A stretch of DNA of 64,000 nt from Winogradskyella sp. PG-2 (GTDB lineage: Bacteria; Bacteroidota; Bacteroidia; Flavobacteriales; Flavobacteriaceae), in NCBI RefSeq assembly GCF_000828715.1, contig NZ_AP014583.1, forward strand, positions 1,796,001 through 1,860,000, in the 5' to 3' direction. How positions within the stretch are numbered: position 1 is the first letter of the stretch; every line of letters starts with the position of its first letter. The notes beneath the pieces are model-generated. The model saw only the letters and a program-made list of their open reading frames with translations, made no database searches and had not been told where the DNA came from. Below, one piece after another: positions 40,325 through 48,474 of this stretch. A program made the position numbers and the translations under genes.

Positions 40325-42147
40325 AATGAGAAATTAGTTGTTTCGAAGTCATTTGTAGATAATACTGTTTCAGCAAAAGTCTGTGCTATAACTAAATTAT
40401 CTACTAATATACCTTCATTTTCAGATGAGTCAGATTGTCTAAAAGCAAATGAAGCAACAGTATCACCAGGATCAGCTTCGTCAGCACCTATAATTGATGT
40501 GTCACTTTCAGTAGCAGCATCAACCCAAAGTTCTGCTATATTAGTATCTTGATTATATCTAACGGTTACTCTATAAGAACTGCCATAAGTTAAATCAGTA
40601 GCCCAAGTTGCATCGGCTGTGTTTTGGTCAGAAGAGATACCAACGGTATAATCTCCTGCGCCAGAAGGAGCAACAATATCAAGTTGAGCAACAAATCCAA
40701 AACCATCGTCCTTAAAATGAGCAAAATATTCAAAATCACTTCCACCATCTCCAATCGGTACTCCAACATCTGGAACCGTCATGTCAAAGGCAAAAAACAA
40801 TTCTCCAGAAACAGATGTAAATGGTAAGTTGATATCCTCACTTGGTGTTCCATGTTGTACTAGAGCTTGTCCAGAAATTACTTGTAAGTCACCATCGTTG
40901 CCACTATGGTTAGTCCATTCGCTATTTCCTAGTAAACTACCATCTGCATAAGAAAAAGTTTCAGTAATAGGTAAAGTCAGTTGTGGGTCGCAATTAGGAC
41001 TGTTAATACTTCTAGAAAAGTCACAACTACTGTTGCCAGCATCTCCCATGAAAGTAACGGTAAAATCTGTGCCTTCAGTTATACCAGTAATCGTAATTGT
41101 TCCAGCTGCGACGCTTGTTGGGTCATCGCCGCCCACAGTACCATTTCCTCCTGTATCAACTATGTAAGTTGAAGTTCCACCACCTGTGTATTCTATCGTT
41201 ACATTATAAGTATCTGTTGTAGCAGGAGTAATAGCGTCACATGTTTCTGTAATAGTTCCAACTTGTAAATCACAAGGATATGCTATGCTAAAGTCGATCG
41301 AATCAGTGTCTAAAACGCCACCATCAATTAAATCTAAACTAACGGTGTATGTGTCACCATCTGCAGTAGGAGAAATTGTAAATGGACTAGTAACTCCATT
41401 TGTTGTAACAGGTGAACCTGCGTTAGTAGTTACTGTAATATTTACTGTTGCACCAGGAGCATTTGCAACTGTGAATTCTATATCAACAGAAGTTGTTCCA
41501 GAGTCAAGTGCCTGATTATTATTAGGAGACGTAATTGATACTGTAGGATTAGTATTAGCTGTAGTAGAATAAGATCCAAATGGAACTATGTTACTCAAAG
41601 CCGAAGCTGAATTACAGAGCCCTTCATTATCAAGTATATTTAACGCACCATAAGTGAAATCTGTTACTACAAATGCACCTCCGTTAGCTGCTACACCATC
41701 TACACGATAAACGTAAGAATCTAAATGTTCCCAATCTAGACCTGTGGCATCCTCATTTTCAACACCAAATCTATCAATAATTGTATCTCCAGCATCAGTA
41801 AGTTGCCATGCATCATCACCATTTCCATTGACACTACTATTTTCTATTACATTGGTAGTAATACCAAATTCAGAATCAATAGTAGCACTACTATTGGTGA
41901 TGTAAGCAAAAGCATCAGAAATAGTACCTAAAGAAGATATATCAATAATACCTGTAAATCCATTTCCATTTGATTGTCTAACTAAGTTCCAACCTGTAAA
42001 GTCAATAGTACCATCTACATAAATTTCGACAGTTCGTCCTGCTTGACTAGGACAGGAAGAATCCACGTAACTAGTAATAACAGCTTCTTGTCCAAAAGAC
42101 AGAGATGTTATAAGCATTGATAAGCATAAAAAGTAAAGTTTTTTCAT
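40111..42147 (-). CDS. T9SS type A cargo protein, long multidomain form
   Basis: 678 residues. Order: signal peptide (LCLSMLITSLSFGQ); lamin-tail-like domain at about 20-180 (VITSYVDSSCPSQAGRTVEI; DFTGWNLVRQ); Ig-like segment at about 200-290 (NPTVSITSPNNNQALDSGT); a further ~90-residue module with cysteines (CDLQVGTITETCDAITPATT); a beta-sandwich domain at about 390-590 homologous to the neighbour's (ITETFSYADGSLLGNSEW); and a type A sorting domain ending KKLVIR. It should be a secreted or surface protein; lamin-tail domains occur in secreted nucleases and adhesins, but no enzyme domain is visible. The 203 nt between it and the regulator gene at 42378 hold divergent promoter regions and nothing else I can name. 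Confidence 0.85.
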   Translation of the reverse strand: MKKLYFLCLSMLITSLSFGQEAVITSYVDSSCPSQAGRTVEIYVDGTIDFTGWNLVRQSNGNGFTGIIDISSLGTISDAFAYITNSSATIDSEFGITTNVIENSSVNGNGDDAWQLTDAGDTIIDRFGVENEDATGLDWEHLDSYVYRVDGVAANGGAFVVTDFTYGALNILDNEGLCNSASALSNIVPFGSYSTTANTNPTVSITSPNNNQALDSGTTSVDIEFTVANAPGATVNITVTTNAGSPVTTNGVTSPFTISPTADGDTYTVSLDLIDGGVLDTDSIDFSIAYPCDLQVGTITETCDAITPATTDTYNVTIEYTGGGTSTYIVDTGGNGTVGGDDPTSVAAGTITITGITEGTDFTVTFMGDAGNSSCDFSRSINSPNCDPQLTLPITETFSYADGSLLGNSEWTNHSGNDGDLQVISGQALVQHGTPSEDINLPFTSVSGELFFAFDMTVPDVGVPIGDGGSDFEYFAHFKDDGFGFVAQLDIVAPSGAGDYTVGISSDQNTADATWATDLTYGSSYRVTVRYNQDTNIAELWVDAATESDTSIIGADEADPGDTVASFAFRQSDSSENEGILVDNLVIAQTFAETVLSTNDFETTNFSLYPNPTNTGIVNISSSNSDEMNIQIFDMLGKQVKNATISNNSIDVSNLNTGIYLVKITQNNASTTKKLVIR

Positions 42148-42377
42148 AATCGATTATTAAAAAATTAGTTCATAAATATACTAACAAATAGTGAGTTTGT
42201 ATAGAAGAGTTTATTAACAAATGTCTTTTTTACAATAAGTTAACATAGTAACTGTTAGATGGTTTTAATTTACAGTAACTTAGAATTTAATGTTAGCGAA
42301 TTGTTATCAATTAGGAATTCTCATTAAGTTAAGGTAGATATATTTTATATTTACGAAACCTTAAAATTGTATTTACA

Positions 42378-43064
42378 TTGAAGAAAAAGGATATCAAAAT
42401 ATTATTGGTAGATGATGAACCAGATATTTTAGAGATTGTAGGTTTTAATTTATCTGCTGCTGGTTACCAAGTAATTACTGGTGAAAATGGAGTTGAAGCG
42501 GTTGAAAAAGCAAAAAAACATAAGCCTCACTTAATTATTTTAGATGTAATGATGCCAGAAATGGATGGAATTGAAGCTTGTGAGCGAATAAGAGAGCAAT
42601 CTGATTTGAGTGATACAATTATTACATTTTTAACTGCCAGAGGCGAAGATTATTCTCAAGTTGCTGGTTTTGATGCAGGAGCTGATGATTATATAGCAAA
42701 GCCTATTAAACCTAAAGTCTTAGTGAGTAAAGTAAAGGCACTTTTAAGACGTCTTAAGAACTCTGAAGACGCAGCAGATGCTATTGTTAAGATTGGGGAT
42801 TTGGTAATTTATAAAGAAGAATATAAGATTACCAATAAAGGAGTAGAAATTACGCTACCAAGAAAAGAGTTTGAATTGTTATCTTTGTTAGCAACCAAAC
42901 CTGGTAAGGTTTTCAAGCGCGAAGAGATTTTAGACAAAGTCTGGGGAAATGAAGTTGTTGTTGGTGGAAGAACAATAGATGTTCATATTAGAAAGCTTCG
43001 CGAGAAAATTGGCGATAAATCCTTTAAAACCGTAAAAGGCGTTGGTTACAAGTTTGTGGACTAA
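42378..43064 (+). CDS. OmpR/PhoB-family response regulator
   Basis: 228 residues. The start is TTG at 42378, the only codon that fits (MKKKDIKILLVDDEPDILEIV). Receiver domain 1-122 with phosphoacceptor Asp56 (LIILDVMMPEMDG), acidic pocket VDDE and Lys in YIAKPIKP; winged-helix DNA-binding domain at about 135-228 (EFELLSLLATKPGKVFKREEIL; GRTIDVHIRKLREKIG). The kinase gene begins at the shared base of TAATG, so the two are translationally coupled. The target genes are unknown; phosphate control is the usual guess for PhoB-like pairs and is not shown here. Confidence 0.95.
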   Translation: MKKKDIKILLVDDEPDILEIVGFNLSAAGYQVITGENGVEAVEKAKKHKPHLIILDVMMPEMDGIEACERIREQSDLSDTIITFLTARGEDYSQVAGFDAGADDYIAKPIKPKVLVSKVKALLRRLKNSEDAADAIVKIGDLVIYKEEYKITNKGVEITLPRKEFELLSLLATKPGKVFKREEILDKVWGNEVVVGGRTIDVHIRKLREKIGDKSFKTVKGVGYKFVD

Positions 43065-44107
43065 TGCAGAAAAAAAACCTTAGGAAAACTTATAAATTTG
43101 CATTGCGTACTTCGCTTTATGTAACTTTATTTACAACACTCTTGGTGAGTGTTTTTTTATACTACTATCATACGTTTAATTGGCAGATTGTACTTTTTCC
43201 TGTGATTTGCTTTCCTCTATGTTTTATTATTGTTCAGTATAGAGTAGAGCGTTTTATTTATAGACGTGTTAAAAAGATATATGATGATCTTACACTTTTA
43301 GAGTCTACCAGTTTAAGACAGCAACCCATTACCACAGATATGGGAACACTTACCAAAGAAATTGATAAATATGCAAGAGATAAAAAAATTGAAATTGAAA
43401 CTTTAAGAGTTAGAGAAGAATATCGTAAAGAATTTATTGGTAACGTATCTCATGAATTAAAAACACCTTTATTTACTGTGCAGGGCTATGTGGATACCTT
43501 ATTAGACGGAGGTATTAAAGATGAAAAAATAAGAAAGAAGTATCTCACTCGTGCAAGTAAGGGTGTTGAACGTCTATCTTATATTCTTAAAGATTTAGAT
43601 ATGATTACCAAACTAGAAGTTGGTGATCTTAGATTAGACAAAGAAGAGTTTGATACTGTTAAACTTGTACAGAGCGTGTTTGATCTTTTTGAAATGAAAG
43701 CCGCTAAGAAAAATATAACATTGACTTTTGATATTGATTATACAGAGCCTATAATGGTTAATGCAGATAAAGAACGAATTCAGCAGGTGCTAACCAATTT
43801 AGTAGTTAATTCTATTAAATATGGAAGAGAAAAAGGGACTACAGAGATTAGTATTGAAAATCTAATAAAAAACAAAGCTATTATCAGAGTAACAGATAAT
43901 GGTGAAGGCATATCTGAACAAAATTTGACACGCCTCTTTGAACGATTCTATCGTGTCGACAAAAGTGGATCTCGAAAAGAAGGTGGTTCAGGGTTGGGTC
44001 TATCTATTGTAAAGCATATTATTGAAGCTCACGAAGAAAAAATCTATGTAGAAAGTGAATTAGATGTTGGTAGTGAGTTTTCTTTTACCTTAGAAAAGAC
44101 TAAATAA
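43064..44107 (+). CDS. Sensor histidine kinase (PhoR-like)
   Basis: 347 residues. Two TM helices close together at about 17-35 and 41-60 leave almost no periplasmic loop, so sensing is probably in the membrane or by partner proteins. The HisKA domain carries His130 (GNVSHELKTPLFTVQGYVD), and the HATPase domain has VLTNLVVNSIKYG, DNGEGISE and GGSGLGLSIVKHII. It overlaps its response regulator by one base (TAATG). Its 3' end overlaps the convergent glycosyltransferase gene by 18 nt. Confidence 0.94.
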   Translation: MQKKNLRKTYKFALRTSLYVTLFTTLLVSVFLYYYHTFNWQIVLFPVICFPLCFIIVQYRVERFIYRRVKKIYDDLTLLESTSLRQQPITTDMGTLTKEIDKYARDKKIEIETLRVREEYRKEFIGNVSHELKTPLFTVQGYVDTLLDGGIKDEKIRKKYLTRASKGVERLSYILKDLDMITKLEVGDLRLDKEEFDTVKLVQSVFDLFEMKAAKKNITLTFDIDYTEPIMVNADKERIQQVLTNLVVNSIKYGREKGTTEISIENLIKNKAIIRVTDNGEGISEQNLTRLFERFYRVDKSGSRKEGGSGLGLSIVKHIIEAHEEKIYVESELDVGSEFSFTLEKTK

Positions 44108-45097
44108 TTTGTTGTAATTAACCACGTATTCTTGCGATTCAAAACCTGAATAATTTTCAACTTCTGATAGCATTTTTATATTAAACTCATTTTGAGTTGA
44201 ATATGGTACTATACTTTCATCATTCAATTTTTTAGCCAAATATTCTTGTTCAAACTGTCCAGGTGTAGGTATAAAGAAGGCTTTCTTTTCAAGTTTTGCT
44301 AAATCCATTATTGTGGTATAACCAGATCTGCTTAAAATAAGATTACTTTCATTTATAGCTATTTCAAGTTCTGTACTAGTCATAAAATTATAAATAGTTA
44401 TGTTTCCAAGAATTTCTTTTTGTTGATTAGATTCAATCTTCCCTTTAATAAGAAGAATTTTGCCTTTATAATGTTCTAAATCACTTAAAAGCTTTTCTTC
44501 TAAAAAAGTACGCTGAGGTTCTGGACCAGATAATAAGACAAGAAGATCGTATTTAGCTTTTGTATCAATTTTTTTAAATCGAGTTAAAGGCCCTAGATAT
44601 TTTACGTCTTGTGGAAAACCTTCTATATGACCTAAATTTCCACTTAAATTTTTAGTACCAATATGATCTGGCACCCAACATTCATGAAACTTAGAAATTA
44701 TCTTTTGATGTAGTTTAGAGCTTAACCAAGTCGTACTTCCACTTAGAACCCGTAATTGGTGTGTTATAAATACAGAAGGTATTTGTTTATGTCTTACGCC
44801 AAATCGATTATCTGAAATTATACCAGAAATTGCTTCACATTCAACAATAGATTCTATGTGTTTTTTCTCCTTTTTTATAGTTTTTAAAAGATGTGGAGAA
44901 TCTTTTATCAATTTTAACTTAAAACTATTAGCCTTCTTTGCATAAGTAATATTGTATGACGGGAGTTCAATAGATTGTAGTTCAGGAAATTCTTTTTTTA
45001 ATAGCTCTAAAGCAACTCCATCACTAGCGATAATGGGTAAAAAGCCATGCTCTATTAAGGAGTTAATAATAGGAATACAACGTGTTGCGTGCCCCAA
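44090..45097 (-). CDS. GT-B glycosyltransferase with unclear start
   Basis: 335 residues from TTG 45097, but the conserved N-terminus clearly continues upstream: the frame reads NKKRILVAPLNWGLGHATRC, so the TTG lies inside the GLGHATR donor-loop motif and the first beta strand would be lost. Upstream the frame is open only to 45157, then meets TAATAA (45158-45163), with no ATG, GTG or TTG between. The protein resembles MurG/UDP-GlcNAc-type transferases (GHATRCIPIINSL; SRSGYTTIMDLAKL; PTPGQFEQEYLAKKL). The acceptor is unknown. The true start may be a rare codon (CTG 45151 or ATT 45154) or the gene may be damaged. Confidence 0.72.
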   Translation of the reverse strand: MGHATRCIPIINSLIEHGFLPIIASDGVALELLKKEFPELQSIELPSYNITYAKKANSFKLKLIKDSPHLLKTIKKEKKHIESIVECEAISGIISDNRFGVRHKQIPSVFITHQLRVLSGSTTWLSSKLHQKIISKFHECWVPDHIGTKNLSGNLGHIEGFPQDVKYLGPLTRFKKIDTKAKYDLLVLLSGPEPQRTFLEEKLLSDLEHYKGKILLIKGKIESNQQKEILGNITIYNFMTSTELEIAINESNLILSRSGYTTIMDLAKLEKKAFFIPTPGQFEQEYLAKKLNDESIVPYSTQNEFNIKMLSEVENYSGFESQEYVVNYNKLFSLF

Positions 45098-45185
45098 TCC
45101 CCAATTTAAAGGAGCGACTAAAATACGTTTCTTGTTTCGAGCAGAATCCAGAATCCTTTATTATTTTAGAGATGTCATTAATAAA

Positions 45186-45193
45186 CAAAGATA
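45186..45193 (-). promoter_or_regulatory. Promoter -7 element for the glycosyltransferase
   Basis: CAAAGATA on the plus strand reads TATCTTTG on the minus strand, an exact TAnnTTTG. It is 29 nt upstream of the last in-frame stop codon, so the message begins before the problematic start region. Confidence 0.5.
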
Positions 45194-45255
45194 AACCTAA
45201 AATGTTTCCTTAATTTTACCAAATTATTAATATTACGAAGAAATAATAAGTACCA

Positions 45256-45930
45256 GTGGGAAGTAAAAATAAACTTAAACGCTTTAAAGAAAACGAAACG
45301 TTTAAGAACGTATTCCAACCCTCCAGAGATGAATTAGTTAATGCTAATTATCATTTAAAAGGAAATTGGAGAAAAGACGTTTTTAAAAATGATAAGCCAT
45401 TAGTTTTAGAATTAGGATGCGGAAAAGGAGAATATACAATTGGTCTAGCAAAGCGTTGTCCTGATAAGAATTTTATTGGCATTGATGTAAAAGGAGCTCG
45501 TTTTTGGAGAGGTGCAAAAACTGCAATTGAAGATAATATCCCTAATGCAGCTTTTATTAGAACTCAAATTGAACTTATAGAATATGTTTTTGCAGAAAAT
45601 GAAGTAAATGAAATTTGGATTACGTTTCCAGACCCTCAGATTAAATACAAGCGCACAAAACATAGAATGACCAACCTCCAGTTTTTAGAACGTTATAAAA
45701 AAGTACTAAAAGCTGATGGATTGATGCACTTAAAAACTGATAGTGAATTTATGCATGGTTATACACTTGGATTACTTCATGGTTTAGGATACGAGGTCTT
45801 GTATGCTAATCATAATGTATATAAACTCGAAGGAAGTCCAGAAGAAGTAACTGAGATTCAAACCTTTTATGAAAATCAATATTTAGAGAAAGACAAAGCA
45901 ATTACGTATATTAGATTCAAAATCAACTAA
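45256..45930 (+). CDS. trmB: tRNA (guanine(46)-N7)-methyltransferase
   Basis: 224 residues from a GTG start at 45256 (MGSKNKLKRFKENETF), the normal N-terminus of flavobacterial TrmB. SAM binding: LVLELGCGKGEYTIGLA; substrate/catalytic block: EIWITFPDPQIKYKRTKHRMT with the Asp-Pro and the R-H-R. It forms m7G46 in the variable loop of tRNAs. It begins a plus-strand run with the LysE-family gene 3 nt later and the ATL gene 1 nt after that, probably one operon. Confidence 0.95.
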   Translation: MGSKNKLKRFKENETFKNVFQPSRDELVNANYHLKGNWRKDVFKNDKPLVLELGCGKGEYTIGLAKRCPDKNFIGIDVKGARFWRGAKTAIEDNIPNAAFIRTQIELIEYVFAENEVNEIWITFPDPQIKYKRTKHRMTNLQFLERYKKVLKADGLMHLKTDSEFMHGYTLGLLHGLGYEVLYANHNVYKLEGSPEEVTEIQTFYENQYLEKDKAITYIRFKIN

Positions 45931-45933
45931 AAT

Positions 45934-46563
45934 TTGAGTATTACAGTCGTATTCTTCCTCGGACTCTTCGTGGCACTTCTAGGAGTCATTCCTCCAGGAT
46001 TGCTTAATATGACAGCAGCAAGAATAAGCCTAAAAGAAGGTGCAGGACGAGGAATTATGTTCTCTACAGGAGTTTCAATCGTAGTTTTTATTCAAACATA
46101 TATAGCTGCAATTTTCGCAAGATATTTATCTAATCGGCCAGATATAGTAGAAATTCTACAGCGTGTGGCTTTTGTTATTTTTGTACTTATTACCATTTAT
46201 TTTTTAGTGCTAGCTTCAAAGCAATCTGAAGCTAAAGTAGAAACTGAAATTAAAAGTAAACATGGTCGTTTATTACATGGTATGTTGCTTTCTGCTCTTA
46301 ATGTATTTCCTATTCCGTATCAAGCCTATATGACTATTACTTTAGCATCTTTTGGTTGGATGAATTTTGAACGTACTAGCCTTATTACTTATGTTACTGG
46401 TGCATCTATGGGTACGTTTGTAGCACTTTATTTTTACATATTTTTCTTTGATAAAATAAAAGATAAGAAGTTTACATCTCAAAAAAGTATGAATTTCAGT
46501 ATTGGAATAATTACCGGACTTGTAGCGCTTATCACTTTCATTAATATTTTAAGAGAACTTTAA
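45934..46563 (+). CDS. LysE family translocator
   Basis: 209 residues, six TM helices, starting at TTG 45934 directly in the first helix (SITVVFFLGLFVALLGVIPPG). The G-x-x-x-P-P-G-L motif near residue 20 is the LysE hallmark. The central part has a charged loop (KQSEAKVETEIKSKHGR) and later helices. LysE proteins export basic or other amino acids and derivatives; the substrate is unknown. It sits between trmB (3 nt) and the ATL gene (1 nt). Confidence 0.85.
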   Translation: MSITVVFFLGLFVALLGVIPPGLLNMTAARISLKEGAGRGIMFSTGVSIVVFIQTYIAAIFARYLSNRPDIVEILQRVAFVIFVLITIYFLVLASKQSEAKVETEIKSKHGRLLHGMLLSALNVFPIPYQAYMTITLASFGWMNFERTSLITYVTGASMGTFVALYFYIFFFDKIKDKKFTSQKSMNFSIGIITGLVALITFINILREL

Positions 46564-46564
46564 A

Positions 46565-46894
46565 ATGAAGCCTGAAACTTTAGGATTTTTTGAAAAAGTA
46601 TATGACGTTGCAAGACTAGTGCCTTTTGGAAGAGTAACAAGTTATGGCGCCATAGCTAAATATTTAGGGGCTGCAAAAAGCGCAAGAATAGTAGGATATG
46701 CTATGAATGGTTCTGGAGGAAAAGACGTGCCAGCGCATCGTGTTGTAAACAGAAAAGGCCTTTTAACAGGAAAGCATCATTTTGAAGGGACCAATTTAAT
46801 GCAGCAACTTTTAGAGAGTGAAGGAATTGAGGTTGTAGATAATCAAATCCAAAACTTAGAAACTGTGTACTGGGACCCAACAAAAGAATTATGA
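46565..46894 (+). CDS. Alkyltransferase-like (ATL) DNA-binding protein
   Basis: 109 residues, the size of an MGMT DNA-binding domain alone. The helix-turn-helix and arginine-finger region (FGRVTSYGAIAKYLGAAKSARIVGYAMNG) is intact, but the PCHRV active site reads Pro56-Ala57-His-Arg-Val60, so the alkyl-accepting cysteine is gone. ATL proteins bind O6-alkylguanine without repairing it and hand the site to nucleotide excision repair. The Ala form differs from the Trp of E. coli YbaZ. Third gene of the trmB unit. Expected effect: protection against alkylation. Confidence 0.9.
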   Translation: MKPETLGFFEKVYDVARLVPFGRVTSYGAIAKYLGAAKSARIVGYAMNGSGGKDVPAHRVVNRKGLLTGKHHFEGTNLMQQLLESEGIEVVDNQIQNLETVYWDPTKEL

Positions 46895-46995
46895 TTTTAA
46901 AACGTATTTAAAAGCATAAAATAGCTCTATTTAGAATCTAAATTGAGGCATTAATCAATTCAATTTTAACCCTTCAAAATTTAAACTTTTAGCAG

Positions 46996-47003
46996 TATCT
47001 TTG
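46996..47003 (+). promoter_or_regulatory. Promoter -7 element of the ApbC gene
   Basis: TATCTTTG is an exact TAnnTTTG match 25 nt upstream of the GTG start at 47029. Confidence 0.55.
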
Positions 47004-47028
47004 CATTTAGAATTAATCTAGATAAGAA

Positions 47029-48168
47029 GTGAAGCTTAATAAACAAGATATATTAAACGCGCTAAAAACTATAACCGCTCCTGGTGAAGGGGAAAATATG
47101 GTAGACAGTGGTGCAGTAACCAATGTAGTGACATTTGCAGATGAGGTTATTGTAGATATTACGATTAAAAACCCAAGCCTTCAAGCAAAAAAGAAAACAG
47201 AAGTAGAGATTTTGCAAACTATTCATAGAACTGTTTATGAAAAGGCAAAAATAACAGTCAATATTAAAGTTGACGCTCCGAAGAAACCAACTACAAATGA
47301 AATTAAAGGGAAATCGATTCCTGGGATACAGAATATTGTAGCTGTAGCTTCTGGTAAAGGCGGAGTAGGCAAATCTACAGTAACAGCAAATCTAGCTGTT
47401 ACCTTAGCGAAAATGGGTTTTAAAGTTGGTGTTTTAGATGCGGATATTTATGGGCCATCAATCCCTATTATGTTCGATGTAGCTTCAGAAAGACCATTAT
47501 CAGTTAATATTAATGGAAAGTCTAAAATGAAACCTGTAGAAAATTACGGTGTTAAAGTATTGTCTATAGGGTTTTTCACAAAACCAGATCAAGCTGTAAT
47601 TTGGAGAGGACCAATGGCTTCAAAGGCTTTAAATCAAATGATTTTTGATGCAGCTTGGGGAAAATTAGACTTCTTATTAATTGATTTACCACCAGGAACA
47701 GGTGATATACATTTAAGTATTATGCAAGCACTTCCTATTACAGGATCTGTTGTAGTAAGCACACCTCAAAATGTAGCTTTGGCAGATGCAAAGAAAGGTG
47801 TCGCAATGTTTCAACAAGATAGTATCAATGTTCCTGTTTTAGGGATTATAGAAAATATGGCATATTTCACTCCTGCAGAACTACCAGAAAATAAATATCA
47901 TATATTTGGTAAGGAAGGAGCAAAAAATCTAGCTGAAGATTTAGAAGTTCCATTTTTAGGAGAAGTGCCATTAGTGCAAAGTATTAGAGAAGCTGGTGAT
48001 ATTGGACGACCTGCAGCATTACAAACTGCAACTCCAATAGAAGAAGCTTTTGAAGCCATAACTCGAGAAGTTGTGCAGCAAGTGGTAAATAGAAATGAAG
48101 ATTTACCAGCTACAGAGGCGATAAAAATTACGACAATGGCAGGTTGCTCTGCTGTAAATAAAAAGTAA
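47029..48168 (+). CDS. apbC: Mrp/ApbC family Fe-S cluster carrier ATPase
   Basis: 379 residues from GTG 47029 (MKLNKQDILNALKTI). An N-terminal DUF59/MIP18-like domain (about 1-90) precedes a deviant Walker P-loop at about 106-118 (VASGKGGVGKSTVTANLA) and LIDLPPGTGD. In this family a C-terminal CxxC pair bridges a 4Fe-4S cluster between two subunits; here I see only isolated cysteines (GCSAVNKK at the end), so cluster binding may differ. The NifU-type gene begins at the next base (48169), indicating a shared operon and role in Fe-S delivery. Confidence 0.92.
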   Translation: MKLNKQDILNALKTITAPGEGENMVDSGAVTNVVTFADEVIVDITIKNPSLQAKKKTEVEILQTIHRTVYEKAKITVNIKVDAPKKPTTNEIKGKSIPGIQNIVAVASGKGGVGKSTVTANLAVTLAKMGFKVGVLDADIYGPSIPIMFDVASERPLSVNINGKSKMKPVENYGVKVLSIGFFTKPDQAVIWRGPMASKALNQMIFDAAWGKLDFLLIDLPPGTGDIHLSIMQALPITGSVVVSTPQNVALADAKKGVAMFQQDSINVPVLGIIENMAYFTPAELPENKYHIFGKEGAKNLAEDLEVPFLGEVPLVQSIREAGDIGRPAALQTATPIEEAFEAITREVVQQVVNRNEDLPATEAIKITTMAGCSAVNKK

Positions 48169-48408
48169 ATGAGCTCAGAAGAACTTAAATTAAACGTTGA
48201 AAAAGCATTAGATGAAATTCGTCCATTTTTACAAAGTGACGGTGGCGATATTAACTTATTATCTATCGATGATGGTAGATTTGTTAAGGTACAACTCGTA
48301 GGTGCTTGTACATCTTGTAGTGTAAACCAGATGACATTAAAGTCTGGTGTTGAGATGACCATTAAGAAATATGCTCCTCAAATTGAAAGTGTTATTAATG
48401 TAGAATAG
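48169..48408 (+). CDS. NifU C-terminal-domain (Nfu-type) Fe-S scaffold
   Basis: 79 residues, just the Nfu domain. The CxxC cluster ligands are in VGACTSCSVNQMTLKSGVEM, and the opening KALDEIRPFLQSDGGDINLL is the family signature. Nfu domains carry 4Fe-4S clusters to target proteins. It starts immediately after the ApbC stop, and the coupling supports joint function. It is not the full three-domain NifU of nitrogen fixers. Confidence 0.93.
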   Translation: MSSEELKLNVEKALDEIRPFLQSDGGDINLLSIDDGRFVKVQLVGACTSCSVNQMTLKSGVEMTIKKYAPQIESVINVE

Positions 48409-48449
48409 TAAATGTGATATTTATCATCATTCAAATTAAAATACGTTAC

Positions 48450-48457
48450 TAGCTTTG
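48450..48457 (+). promoter_or_regulatory. Promoter -7 element of the ferredoxin reductase gene
   Basis: TAGCTTTG is an exact TAnnTTTG match 17 nt before the ATG, so the reductase-ferredoxin pair can be transcribed apart from the ApbC unit. Confidence 0.5.
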
Positions 48458-48474
48458 TTTCCAACTTAAAATTT

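Noticed and set aside
40624..41515. Several plus-strand frames of 60-80 codons inside the 678-residue T9SS gene
   Set aside because: They lie antisense to a protein with clear signal peptide and sorting domain and show no family features.
47898..48362. Minus-strand frame of 154 codons across apbC and the NifU-type gene
   Set aside because: Antisense to two well-recognised Fe-S genes; serine- and proline-rich shadow composition.
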